Source: Pseudobutyrivibrio xylanivorans (GTDB lineage Bacteria; Bacillota; Clostridia; Lachnospirales; Lachnospiraceae). From it: DNA of 64,000 nt. Shown piece by piece: positions 1 through 8,375 of this stretch. The position numbers were made by a program, and so were the translations under genes. The notes under the pieces were generated by a model that saw nothing but the letters and a program-made list of their open reading frames with translations, was not told the DNA's origin and ran no database searches. Position 1 is the first letter of the stretch. Each line of letters starts with the position of its first letter. The stretch is taken from contig NZ_VTVE01000001.1 of NCBI RefSeq assembly GCF_010906925.1, forward strand, positions 620,001 through 684,000, given 5' to 3'.

Positions 1-417
1 ACTCTTGCTATTGCAGGTTTTTGGGGTGTTGTTTCATTAACACTTGGTTCTGGTATTACTCCAGCTATCGCAGGAATGATGGGCGCTCTTTTTGGATTTT
101 TAATGTTTAATGTTCATCCTGCAAAGATTTTCATGGGAGATACAGGCTCCCTTGCGTTAGGCGGATTTGTAGTAAGTACAGCTTACGTATTACAGATGCC
201 TATATTTATTATTTTAGTTGCACTTATCTACCTTGTAGAGGTTCTCTCTGTTATTTTGCAAGTAGGATACTTCAAGATGACAGGAGGAAAGCGCATTTTT
301 AGAATGGCACCAATCCATCATCACTACGAGCTTGGCGGATGGTCTGAGGTCAAGGTGGTTGCAGTGTTTACAACAGTGACAATTTTCTTATGCGTATTTG
401 CTTATTACCTAGTTTAA
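1..417 (+). CDS. mraY: MraY, phospho-N-acetylmuramoyl-pentapeptide transferase (3' part)
   Basis: This is the C-terminal part of the membrane enzyme that moves phospho-MurNAc-pentapeptide onto undecaprenyl phosphate to make lipid I. The frame is open from base 1, so the N-terminus lies outside the window. About 138 residues are visible. They include the conserved FMGDTGSLALGG stretch and the MAPIHHHYELGGWSE motif typical of MraY, followed by a last membrane helix. ftsW follows after a gap of about 19 bases, so the two are probably co-transcribed. In many Firmicutes murD sits between mraY and spoVE/ftsW; here it does not. Identity is clear from the motifs. Confidence 0.96.
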   Translation, partial: TLAIAGFWGVVSLTLGSGITPAIAGMMGALFGFLMFNVHPAKIFMGDTGSLALGGFVVSTAYVLQMPIFIILVALIYLVEVLSVILQVGYFKMTGGKRIFRMAPIHHHYELGGWSEVKVVAVFTTVTIFLCVFAYYLV

Positions 418-436
418 AAGAGTGGGGATAGAGTTT

Positions 437-1594
437 ATGGCTAAAGACAGAGAGCTTGCTGCATATAGGCAGGAAGCTAGGCAGAGAAAGAAAATTAAAA
501 AACTTTTGAATTTCGATTATACATTGCTATTAATCGTTATCTTTATTCTGGCTTTTGGACTAGTTATGCTTTATAGTACCTCAGCTTATGCTGCATCTCT
601 TAAAATGGGCAATTCTGTTTTTTATCTTAAAAAGCAGGCGAGCGCCGCGGCTCTAGGCTTTGTTGGCATGTTTTTTTCTACTAAAATCGACTATAGAAGA
701 TGGTCAGCCCTTGTTTGGCCGATTTATTTAGGGGCTACAGCTCTTTGTATACTTGTTATTTTTGCAGGTACAACTATCAATGATTCCACTAGATGGCTGC
801 GTATTGGTGGTGTTTCATTTCAGCCATCAGAGCTGGCGAAGGTAGCAGTTATTTTGCTTATTGCAAGTATCATTGACCGTGCACCTAAGGCCCAGAGGAC
901 ATTTCAGGGCTCTATTATGACAATAGCGCTTGTTATTCCAATATTTACCATTGTCGCATATAGTAACCTTTCTACAGCTGTTATTATTTTAGGTATTGCA
1001 TTCGTAATGGTATTTATTGCATCTCCTAAGTATGGGTATTTTGTGGGACTTGCAGCTGCAGGTTTTTCCCTTATTGTAGTTTATATCGCTTTTGAGAGTT
1101 ACCGAGCAGGTCGAATTGGTGCTTGGTTGCATCCAGAAGATTTTATTGATAGCAACGGATTCCAGATATTACAGGGATTATATGCTATCGGTAGCGGCGG
1201 ACTTTTCGGCAAGGGACTTGGCGGTAGTATGCAAAAATACATCGTGCCTGAGGCTCAAAATGATATGATCTTTTCTATTATTTGCGAGGAGCTTGGAGTA
1301 TTTGGCGCAGTATGTATCATATTGCTTTATATTCTTATGCTTTATAGATTGCTTTATATTGCTAACCATGCAAAGGATATGTTTGGTTCATATATTTGCG
1401 TAGGTATCATGGCACATATTGCCCTTCAGGTAGTCCTAAATATTGCCGTTGTTACAAATTCGATTCCAAATACAGGCGTTACTTTGCCTCTTATCAGTTA
1501 TGGTGGTACGTCAGTTGCTATTTTGCTTACAGAACTGGGATTAGCTCTTAGTGTATCTAAGAACATGGAGTTTGAGGAGGATGAGGATGTCTAG
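437..1594 (+). CDS. ftsW: FtsW/SpoVE-type SEDS peptidoglycan polymerase
   Basis: This is a polytopic SEDS-family protein that polymerises lipid II at the septum, usually with a class B penicillin-binding protein. A short basic cytoplasmic N-terminus precedes about ten hydrophobic segments. Family motifs include STRWLRIGGVSFQPSELAK, AQNDMIFSIICEELG and PNTGVTLPLISYGGTS. I prefer the ATG at 437, because GGGGA at 424-428 sits about 8 bases upstream; the GTG at 422 would lie inside that site. The stop overlaps the start of ftsQ. RodA or SpoVE are alternatives within the family, but the dcw context favours the division enzyme. Confidence 0.93.
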   Translation: MAKDRELAAYRQEARQRKKIKKLLNFDYTLLLIVIFILAFGLVMLYSTSAYAASLKMGNSVFYLKKQASAAALGFVGMFFSTKIDYRRWSALVWPIYLGATALCILVIFAGTTINDSTRWLRIGGVSFQPSELAKVAVILLIASIIDRAPKAQRTFQGSIMTIALVIPIFTIVAYSNLSTAVIILGIAFVMVFIASPKYGYFVGLAAAGFSLIVVYIAFESYRAGRIGAWLHPEDFIDSNGFQILQGLYAIGSGGLFGKGLGGSMQKYIVPEAQNDMIFSIICEELGVFGAVCIILLYILMLYRLLYIANHAKDMFGSYICVGIMAHIALQVVLNIAVVTNSIPNTGVTLPLISYGGTSVAILLTELGLALSVSKNMEFEEDEDV

Positions 1595-2351
1595 GCGCAG
1601 AAAAAAGCGTAGAAATAAAGGCTTTGTGCTTGCCATAATTGAATTTGTTCTCGCAATTGTAATACTAGTGGCGATTATAGGCGTTTCGGCATATTTTCTT
1701 TGTCCTCTTAAGAAAGTTACTGTTGAAGGAACAGATCTTTATACTTCTGAGGAAGTCTCCAATTACATTTTAGATGATGAGTATTCAAAAAATACAGTTT
1801 ATGTTTTCCTGAAAAATAAGCTTTTTCCTAAGGGAGATGCAGAGTTTATTGAAAAATTTGATGTACAGATTACTGGCATGCATTCTATTAATATTGTCTG
1901 CAAGGAAAAGGCAATATTGGGATATATGACTCAGGATGATGGCAAATATGTTTATTTTAATTACGAGGGAAAGATAGCGGAGATTAGTGAGACCTACATT
2001 GAACGTGGCTACATGAAAATCGAGGGTGTTACTTGCGAGGAGCCAAAGGTGGGGGATAAGCTTTCCATAGGTTCCAATCAGGTAGGTTATCTAACATCCC
2101 TAATTAAAATATTAAAGAAGAATTCTTTGATGCCTAATGTGATTTCTTACGACGAAAACAATCACATTACACTTGTATATGACACCTATAATATTTCTCT
2201 TGGAAATCGTTCTTATCTAGAGGAGAAAATTGAGAGAGTGATGCTTATACTTCCTAAGATAGAGGGGTTACAAGGTACACTACATCTAGAGAATTATTCA
2301 AATCAAAACACAGATATTGTATTTGAAAAAGATACTGAGGCTGAGCAATAA
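1587..2351 (+). CDS. ftsQ: FtsQ/DivIB-like cell-division protein
   Basis: This is a bitopic division protein with a very basic N-terminus (SRRRKKRRNK), one membrane helix at about residues 12-35 and an extracytoplasmic POTRA-like region beginning near KKVTVEGTDLYTSEEV. That order is the FtsQ/DivIB plan, and it lies between ftsW and ftsZ as expected. The ATG at 1587 is chosen because GAGGAGG at 1574-1580 gives a 6-base spacer; the ATG at 1581 would touch the site. It overlaps ftsW by 8 bases. Sequence conservation in this family is low, so the call rests on topology, the POTRA start and position. Confidence 0.85.
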   Translation: MSRRRKKRRNKGFVLAIIEFVLAIVILVAIIGVSAYFLCPLKKVTVEGTDLYTSEEVSNYILDDEYSKNTVYVFLKNKLFPKGDAEFIEKFDVQITGMHSINIVCKEKAILGYMTQDDGKYVYFNYEGKIAEISETYIERGYMKIEGVTCEEPKVGDKLSIGSNQVGYLTSLIKILKKNSLMPNVISYDENNHITLVYDTYNISLGNRSYLEEKIERVMLILPKIEGLQGTLHLENYSNQNTDIVFEKDTEAEQ

Positions 2352-2384
2352 AATCATATTTTTGATAAAAAACGGTTGCGTAAT

Positions 2385-2505
2385 AGGTCGAAAAACTATA
2401 ATATTATAATAGTATTTTGTATAAGAGGCGGAGAGTATCTCTTCGCAGCTCTGTTTTGGTATTAGAGATTTTTCGACCTCCCTTAGAGGTTTAATAAAAA
2501 GGAGG
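2385..2505 (+). promoter_or_regulatory. Structured ftsZ leader with possible ribosome-site sequestration
   Basis: Bases 2385-2395 (AGGTCGAAAAA) are perfectly complementary to 2469-2479 (TTTTTCGACCT), an 11-bp stem closing a 73-base loop. CCTCC at 2477-2481 overlaps the 3' half of that stem and is complementary to the ftsZ ribosome site GGAGG at 2501-2505. The long stem and a ribosome-site stem would therefore compete. This is read from sequence only; no known RNA family is recognised. Confidence 0.45.
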
Positions 2506-2507
2506 AT

Positions 2508-3731
2508 ATGGTTTTGATTAACATTACGACTGACGAGACAGGTGCTCCTGTCAGAATCATTGTTGTAGGCGTCGGCGGAGCTGGCAACAATGCAGTAAAG
2601 CGTATGGTTGAAGAGGGTATTGGGGGAGTTGAGTTTATTGGAATCAACACTGATAAGCAGGCACTTGATTTATGCAAGGCGCCTACTCTTTTAGCTATAG
2701 GCGAGAAAACTACAGGTGGAAAGGGCGCAGGTGCTAATCCTGAGGTAGGCCAGAAGTCTGCTGAGGAGAGCGCAGAGGACATTTCTGCAGCTATCAAGGG
2801 CGCTGATATGGTATTCATCACATGTGGTATGGGTGGTGGTACTGGTACAGGTGCTGCTCCAGTTGTAGCTAGAATCGCTAAGGAACAGGGTATCCTTACT
2901 GTAGGTATTGTTACTAAGCCTTTCCAGTTCGAAGGAAAGCCTCGTATGAACAATGCACTTAACGGTATTGAGAGACTTAAGGAGAGTGTAGATACACTTA
3001 TCGTTATCCCTAACCAGAAGCTTGTTGAGATTTGCAACAAGTCTATGGGCATCGGTGAGAGCTTTAGAATGGCTGATCAGGTTCTTCACCAGTCTGTACA
3101 GGGTATTACAGATCTTATTACTAAGAATTCACTTATTAACCTTGACTTCGCTGATGTTCAGACAGTTATGAAGGACAAGGGATTAGCACATGTAGGTATC
3201 GGTTCAGCTAAGGGCGATGAGAAGGCACTTGAGGCTGTTAAGGCTGCTGTTGCTTCTCCACTCCTTGAGACAAGCATTCAGGGTGCTACTGATGTTATCG
3301 TTAACATCTGTGGTGATGTTGGACTTAACGATGCTAATGAGGCTACATCATACGTTCAGGATATGACTGGCGCTGATGCTAACATCATTCTTGGTATCAC
3401 AGTTGATGAGAATATGGACGACGAAGTATCTGTTACAGTTATTGCAACAGGTCTTGGAGAGCCAGCTGCTACACCAGCAGGTTCATTCCGTTCATCTACA
3501 GGTATGTTATACAATTCACAGCCTAAGCCAAGCGGAGCAGATATGCTTGCAGGCATGAGAAATGCAGCTCCAGCTAGCCAGGCAGGTGTTACTAATACAC
3601 CACCAGTTGTTAACAGACCAGTTACTCCAAATCCAGTTCAGAGACCAGTTACTCCTACAGCACCTACAGAGAGCAGCGTACCTGAGCTTAACATCAAAAT
3701 GCCAGACTTCATGAGCTCAATCAAAAAGTAA
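2508..3731 (+). CDS. ftsZ: FtsZ, tubulin-like cell-division GTPase
   Basis: FtsZ assembles the Z ring. The nucleotide-binding [10 protein letters not shown] motif lies near residue 22 and the tubulin signature [13 protein letters not shown] near residue 105. A proline-rich variable linker (about 330-390) precedes a conserved C-terminal peptide around [12 protein letters not shown], the docking site for partners. Length (407 aa) is normal. Start choice is uncertain: the ATG at 2508 is only 2 bases from GGAGG (2501-2505), whereas the in-frame TTG at 2514 is 8 bases away and may be the real start. A long structured leader separates it from ftsQ, suggesting its own control. Confidence 0.97.
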   Translation: MVLINITTDETGAPVRIIVVGVGGAGNNAVKRMVEEGIGGVEFIGINTDKQALDLCKAPTLLAIGEKTTGGKGAGANPEVGQKSAEESAEDISAAIKGADMVFITCGMGGGTGTGAAPVVARIAKEQGILTVGIVTKPFQFEGKPRMNNALNGIERLKESVDTLIVIPNQKLVEICNKSMGIGESFRMADQVLHQSVQGITDLITKNSLINLDFADVQTVMKDKGLAHVGIGSAKGDEKALEAVKAAVASPLLETSIQGATDVIVNICGDVGLNDANEATSYVQDMTGADANIILGITVDENMDDEVSVTVIATGLGEPAATPAGSFRSSTGMLYNSQPKPSGADMLAGMRNAAPASQAGVTNTPPVVNRPVTPNPVQRPVTPTAPTESSVPELNIKMPDFMSSIKK

Positions 3732-3747
3732 TTTAATCAAAAATTAT

Positions 3748-3772
3748 GGCACCGCATTAGCGGTGCCTTTTT
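3748..3772. terminator. Rho-independent terminator after ftsZ
   Basis: An 8-bp perfect stem GGCACCGC / GCGGTGCC with loop ATTA is followed by five T. It lies between ftsZ and the converging thioesterase gene. Confidence 0.9.
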
Positions 3773-3787
3773 AAATGTCAAATATAA

Positions 3788-4171
3788 TTATTTCTTGCCT
3801 TCAGCTTTTGCCATAAACTTTTCGTTGTTTATAATGAATCTCTCATGTGTACCCATACCAACCATACCGTTTTCATCTGAGCAAACAACTTCAAAAGTAA
3901 GTCTTCTTCCGTCAATCTCAATCAGAGTGGCCTCACACACAACAGTTTTTCCAATGGCACTAGGTGCCATATGGCTCACATTAACCTTAGTTCCTACAGA
4001 ACCAAGTCCCTCTTCAAGCTCTGGCTGAATCATCTTCCAGCAAGTCTCCTCCATCAAAGAAATCATGGCAGGAGTAGCAAAAACCTCCAGGGCTCCACTA
4101 GTAAAAGCCTTTGCAGTATTATCAATTGTCACAACAGTCTCGGCTGACCCCTTCATTCCAATTTCCAACAT
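3788..4171 (-). CDS. FlK-like hot-dog thioesterase
   Basis: This is a single-domain hot-dog protein of 127 aa resembling fluoroacetyl-CoA thioesterase FlK and its wider family of small acyl-CoA thioesterases. The FlK-type catalytic set can be placed: Thr in VFATPAM, Glu in LMEETCW and His in NVSHMAPSAIG. The physiological substrate cannot be told; fluoroacetate resistance is not implied, since most family members act on ordinary acyl-CoAs. The ribosome site AAGGAG lies just upstream on the minus strand. It is divergent from argS across an unusual inverted repeat. Confidence 0.85.
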   Translation of the reverse strand: MLEIGMKGSAETVVTIDNTAKAFTSGALEVFATPAMISLMEETCWKMIQPELEEGLGSVGTKVNVSHMAPSAIGKTVVCEATLIEIDGRRLTFEVVCSDENGMVGMGTHERFIINNEKFMAKAEGKK

Positions 4172-4190
4172 AATAGAATCTCCTTAATCG

Positions 4191-4405
4191 TATTTTATAT
4201 AAACTCATTATAAAACCTTACGGAAAAAATAAAACCCATGTTTCCACATTTATCCACTTTTTGCCTCCAGCCCACCTGCCGCCTTTCCAATAAAGGACCC
4301 GGGCCGCCGGCAGGTGCAGGCGGCGAAGATAAAGTGGATGGGAGATTGTGGAAACATGGGTTTTGTGTTATAATTTCTCTCCGTGAGTTTGTATAAAATA
4401 TTGTG
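4191..4405. repeat. Imperfect inverted repeat between divergent genes
   Basis: Bases 4231-4248 and 4347-4364 are an 18-bp perfect inverted pair (AAAACCCATGTTTCCACA). ATCCACTTT and AAAGTGGAT pair further in, and a GC-rich core (CACCTGCCG / GGCAGGTGCAGG) lies around 4270-4325. Pairing continues outward: TTTATATAAACTCA on the left resembles the complement of GAGTTTGTATAAAATA on the right. The element fills the whole gap between the divergent thioesterase and argS genes and shares a GC-rich 18-mer with the larger palindrome at 8360-9159. Confidence 0.8.
4346..4374 (+). promoter_or_regulatory. Candidate argS promoter
   Basis: TTGTGG at 4346-4351 and TATAAT at 4369-4374 are separated by 17 bases, a good sigma-A spacing. 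The -35 hexamer lies in the right arm of the inverted repeat, so hairpin or cruciform formation or a bound protein could affect it. Confidence 0.6.
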
Positions 4406-4428
4406 ATTATTTATAGATGGAGGATACG

Positions 4429-6189
4429 ATGAAAGAGATTCTTATGCAGATTAAGGAAGTTGTAGTTGACGGCTTTAAGGCTGCGGGCTATGACGAGAAG
4501 TACGGTATGGTTTCGCTTTCCAATAGACCAGACCTTTGCCAGTTCCAGTGTAATGGTGCTATGGCAGCTGCCAAGGAATACAAGAAGGCTCCTATTGCTA
4601 TTGCAAACGAGGTAGTGGAGAAGCTTTCTGCTAATTCTATGTTTTCTAAGTGTGAGGCATGTCCTCCAGGATTTATTAATATGAATTTGTCGGATGAATT
4701 CATTTCTGATTTCGTTTCGGCTATGGCTGATGATAGTGAGCGCTTTGGAGTAGACAAAGTTTCTTCACCTAAAAAGGTTATGATTGATTATGGCGGACCT
4801 AATGTTGCTAAGCCACTTCATGTTGGTCACCTTCGTTCAGCTATTATTGGTGAGTCAATTAAGCGTACAGCTCGTTTTATGGGAGATGAGGTTATCGGTG
4901 ATGTACATCTTGGTGACTGGGGTCTTCAGATGGGGCTTATCATTACTGAGTTGAAGCTTCGTAAGCCTGAGCTTGTATATTTTGATGAGAATTATGATGG
5001 CGAGTATCCAACAGAGGCGCCATTTACTATTTCTGAGCTTGAGGAGATTTATCCATGTGCTTCTGGTAAGTCTAAGGAAGATGAGGCTTATAAGGAGGCT
5101 GCATTAAAGGCTACTTTTGAGCTTCAGCATGGCAGAAGAGGCTATCAGGCTCTTTTATCTCATATCCTTAATGTTTCTGTTAATGACTTGAAGCGTAATT
5201 ACGAGAAGCTTGATGTTACCTTTGATTTGTGGAAGGGTGAGTCAGATGCTCAGCCTTACATTCCTGATATGGTTCAGAAGATGAAGGACGATGGGTTCGC
5301 TTATATTTCAGAGGGCGCACTTGTTGTAGATGTTAAGGAAGAGACTGATACAAAAGAGGTTCCACCTTGTATGATTCTTAAATCAGATGGAGCTTCACTT
5401 TACAATACAACAGATCTTGCTACTATGGTTTGGAGAATGAAGGATTACAATCCAGATTCTATCGTATATGTAGTAGATAAGAGACAGGAGCTTTACTTTA
5501 CACAGGTATTTAGATGTGCAAAGAAGACAGGTATCGTTCCTGATTCTACTAATCTTTACTTCGTAGGTTTTGGTACTATGAATGGTAAGGATGGTAAGCC
5601 ATTTAAGACACGTCAGGGTGGCGTTATGAGACTTGAGTATCTTCTTCAGGAAGTAGAGGATAAGATGCTTGAGAAGATAAAAGAGAATGGCACAATGAAT
5701 GATGAGGATGCTGCGAAGACAGCAGCTATTGTTGGTCTTTCAGCTGTTAAATATGGTGACCTTTCTAACCAGGCTTCAAAGGATTACATCTTCGATATTG
5801 ATAGATTTACATCCGCTGAGGGTAATACAGGTCCATATATCCTTTATACAATTGTTAGATGTAAGTCAATTCTTACAAAGGCAGGAGTAAGCAGCTTCGA
5901 TGGAGCGATTCTTCCTGCACACTCAGATTCAGAGAGAGCTCTTCAGCTTGAACTTACTAAGTTTATGGCTTCTCTTTCTTCAGCATATGAAGAGATGGCT
6001 CCTCACAAGATTTGTGCTTACATTTACGATTTAGCAAATGCTTTCAACAGATTTTACCATGATACTAAGATTTTGGCTGAAGAGGATGAAGCTGTTAAGG
6101 CTAGCTACTTGAAGCTCTTATGGCTTACAAGAGGTGTGCTTGAAAAGGCTATCGAACTTCTCGGCTTTAATGCACCGGAGCGTATGTAA
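4429..6189 (+). CDS. argS: Arginyl-tRNA synthetase
   Basis: This class I aminoacyl-tRNA synthetase charges tRNA-Arg. The N-terminal Arg-tRNA-synthetase additional domain covers about residues 1-110. The HIGH-type motif appears as HVGHLRS near residue 135, and the KMSKS region is degenerate (FKTRQGG), as often in ArgRS. The C-terminal DALR anticodon-binding domain ends the protein (586 aa). I choose ATG 4429 because GGAGG at 4419-4423 gives a 5-base spacer; the in-frame ATG at 4417 overlaps that site. rsmF starts at the base after the stop, so they form an operon. Confidence 0.96.
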   Translation: MKEILMQIKEVVVDGFKAAGYDEKYGMVSLSNRPDLCQFQCNGAMAAAKEYKKAPIAIANEVVEKLSANSMFSKCEACPPGFINMNLSDEFISDFVSAMADDSERFGVDKVSSPKKVMIDYGGPNVAKPLHVGHLRSAIIGESIKRTARFMGDEVIGDVHLGDWGLQMGLIITELKLRKPELVYFDENYDGEYPTEAPFTISELEEIYPCASGKSKEDEAYKEAALKATFELQHGRRGYQALLSHILNVSVNDLKRNYEKLDVTFDLWKGESDAQPYIPDMVQKMKDDGFAYISEGALVVDVKEETDTKEVPPCMILKSDGASLYNTTDLATMVWRMKDYNPDSIVYVVDKRQELYFTQVFRCAKKTGIVPDSTNLYFVGFGTMNGKDGKPFKTRQGGVMRLEYLLQEVEDKMLEKIKENGTMNDEDAAKTAAIVGLSAVKYGDLSNQASKDYIFDIDRFTSAEGNTGPYILYTIVRCKSILTKAGVSSFDGAILPAHSDSERALQLELTKFMASLSSAYEEMAPHKICAYIYDLANAFNRFYHDTKILAEEDEAVKASYLKLLWLTRGVLEKAIELLGFNAPERM

Positions 6190-7512
6190 ATGGATACATC
6201 TTTTTTACCAATTGATTTTATTAATCGCATGGAGCAGGACCTTGGTCCTGACTTCCATGCGTTTTTGCGTTCTTATGAGAAGAGCAAAATATCTGCCCTT
6301 CGATTTAATCCTATTAAGGCAGATGACAAAGCTATAGAAAATATTAAGGATATGCTGACAGGTCCTATTAAGTGGAGCCCTAATGGCTATTATTATGATG
6401 ATGAAAATAGCCGTCCAGGAGTACATCCTTATCACCATGGCGGAATTTATTATATTCAGGATGCATCGGCTCAGCTTCCAGTAGAGATGCTTGCGCCAAA
6501 GCCAGGGGATTTTTGTCTTGATCTTTGCGCAGCGCCAGGAGGCAAGTCCACCCAGATAGCAGGCTATTTGAATGGACAGGGAATACTTGTATCCAACGAG
6601 CCAATGAAAAATCGCGCTAAGATTCTATCTGAGAACGTGGAAAGACTTGGTATTAGAAATGCCATTGTCACTTCTGAATATCCAGATAAGCTAGCTACAA
6701 AATTTCCAGAGTATTTCGATAAGATTATGGTTGATGCCCCATGTTCAGGAGAGGGCATGTTTAGAAAGAATCATGATGCCTGCGCTGAGTGGTCTCTTGA
6801 ATCTGTTGAGATGTGCGCAGCTCGCCAGGCTGAGATTTTGGACAGAGCATATGAAATGCTTATACCAGGAGGACGAATCTGTTATAGTACCTGCACTTTT
6901 GCGAAGCTGGAGGATGAGGAAGCTGTTGCTTCCTTCATTAGTCGTCACCCAGATATGACTCTTACCGAAGAAAAGAGACTTTGGCCTCATGAGGTAGAGG
7001 GAGAGGGTCACTATGCGGCTTTACTTGAAAAAGCTGACCCTGAAAATAGGGCAGAAGACTGTAAAGCTGAACGAGAGACCTTTAGCTTTAAGAAAATTAA
7101 TGATAAAATATTAAATGACTATTTAATATTTATTAAGGGCACATTGGTGGACAAATGGCGTGATAATTTGCTACTTCTTGGCGACTTACTTTACATGCTG
7201 CCAGATGGTTGTCCTGATTTTGAGGGACTTCATGTGTTAAGAGGAGGCTTATTTCTCGGCACTCTCAAGAAAAACAGATTTGAGCCAAGTCATGCTCTGG
7301 CACTTGCACTAAAAGCTGATGAGGTAAAGCGCAGCTTTAATGTTTCATCTGATAGCAAAGAAATCGAAGACTATCTTAAGGGTCAGTCATTATTGGGAGA
7401 TGTGTCAGACGGATGGACACTTATTACAGTGGACGGATATTCTATTGGTTGGGGTAAGACCGTAAAAGGTCAGATTAAAAATCATTATCCAAAAGGGTTG
7501 AGGAAAGTATGA
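6190..7512 (+). CDS. rsmF: RsmF-like 16S rRNA m5C methyltransferase
   Basis: This NOL1/NOP2/Sun family SAM-dependent RNA cytosine-C5 methyltransferase has the SAM loop DLCAAPGGKSTQIA near residue 115, catalytic motif DAPCSGEGMFRK near 180 and the second cysteine in YSTCTFAKLEDE near 237. The C-terminal third (about 290-440) matches the RsmF linker plus PUA-like domain, which separates it from RsmB. It starts directly after argS and overlaps the YitT gene by 4 bases. The exact rRNA position modified is inferred from the family. Confidence 0.9.
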   Translation: MDTSFLPIDFINRMEQDLGPDFHAFLRSYEKSKISALRFNPIKADDKAIENIKDMLTGPIKWSPNGYYYDDENSRPGVHPYHHGGIYYIQDASAQLPVEMLAPKPGDFCLDLCAAPGGKSTQIAGYLNGQGILVSNEPMKNRAKILSENVERLGIRNAIVTSEYPDKLATKFPEYFDKIMVDAPCSGEGMFRKNHDACAEWSLESVEMCAARQAEILDRAYEMLIPGGRICYSTCTFAKLEDEEAVASFISRHPDMTLTEEKRLWPHEVEGEGHYAALLEKADPENRAEDCKAERETFSFKKINDKILNDYLIFIKGTLVDKWRDNLLLLGDLLYMLPDGCPDFEGLHVLRGGLFLGTLKKNRFEPSHALALALKADEVKRSFNVSSDSKEIEDYLKGQSLLGDVSDGWTLITVDGYSIGWGKTVKGQIKNHYPKGLRKV

Positions 7513-8375
7513 TACATAGGATATACAAGTATAAGCAACAAATATACGAATACATTATGTTTACCATAGCTTCTATCGTGATGGTAATCGGTATTTACTT
7601 CTTTAAATTCCCGAATCACTTTTCATTTGGTGGAGTCAGTGGTCTTTCTATTGTGCTGTCTGAGCTTTTGCCTCAGACACCTGGTTACATCAATCTGGTT
7701 ATAAACATTGTTCTTTTAATCTTAGGATTTGTAGTTTTTGGCAAGAATTTTGGAGTAAAAACTACCTATATTACATTGCTTGTATCCTTTGGACCAAGCA
7801 TCTTAGAGCATATTCAACCAATGGATGGACCTCTTACAAATCAGCCAGTACTTGAGCTTATGTTTGCAATTGCACTTCCTGCATTTGCCTCTGCAGTATT
7901 TTTCAATCTTGGGGCATCATCAGGTGGTACTGATATTGTAGCCATGATTCTCAAGAAATACACCAAAGTAGATATTGGTACAGCACTATTCATGTCTGAC
8001 GTATTTATCGTAATCAGTGCATGCTTAGTATTCAACGTAGAGACAGGTCTCTTTTCTCTAGTAGGCCTTCTTGCTAAGTCTCTAGTTGTTGATGAGACCA
8101 TTGAAAACATTAATCTTGCCAAATACTTTACTATTATATGTAACGACCCAGAACCTATCGTCAACTTCATCATGAAAGACCTAGGCAAGGGTGCCACAGT
8201 CTACAAGGCTGTAGGTGCATACGGCCACCAGGAAAAGACCGTAGTACTCACCATATTAAAAAGACAACAGGCCGTTGAGCTGAAAAACTTTATCCGCAGA
8301 AATCAGCCTAGCGCATTTATTGCCATCACAAACAGCAGCGAAATCATAGGCAAAGGATTCCGAGGCTATAATTAA
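7509..8375 (+). CDS. YitT-family membrane protein (DUF161 + DUF2179)
   Basis: This is a 288-aa membrane protein with five to six hydrophobic segments in residues 15-190 and a soluble C-terminal DUF2179-like domain (about 215-280, around GHQEKTVVLTILKRQQAVELK). The membrane part carries FSFGGVSGLSIVLSELLP and SSGGTDIVAMIL, typical of the YitT family, whose substrate is not established. The start overlaps the rsmF stop. The last codons (about 8360-8375) are part of the left arm of the large palindrome that follows, so the gene end and the repeat are physically merged. Confidence 0.88.
   Translation: MIHRIYKYKQQIYEYIMFTIASIVMVIGIYFFKFPNHFSFGGVSGLSIVLSELLPQTPGYINLVINIVLLILGFVVFGKNFGVKTTYITLLVSFGPSILEHIQPMDGPLTNQPVLELMFAIALPAFASAVFFNLGASSGGTDIVAMILKKYTKVDIGTALFMSDVFIVISACLVFNVETGLFSLVGLLAKSLVVDETIENINLAKYFTIICNDPEPIVNFIMKDLGKGATVYKAVGAYGHQEKTVVLTILKRQQAVELKNFIRRNQPSAFIAITNSSEIIGKGFRGYN

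Noticed and set aside
2483-3089. Long minus-strand open frames inside ftsZ
   Set aside because: They mirror the biased codons of ftsZ, have no ribosome site and show low-complexity composition.
8366-8371. TATAAT in both outer arms as paired promoters
   Set aside because: No -35 hexamer at suitable spacing in either direction.
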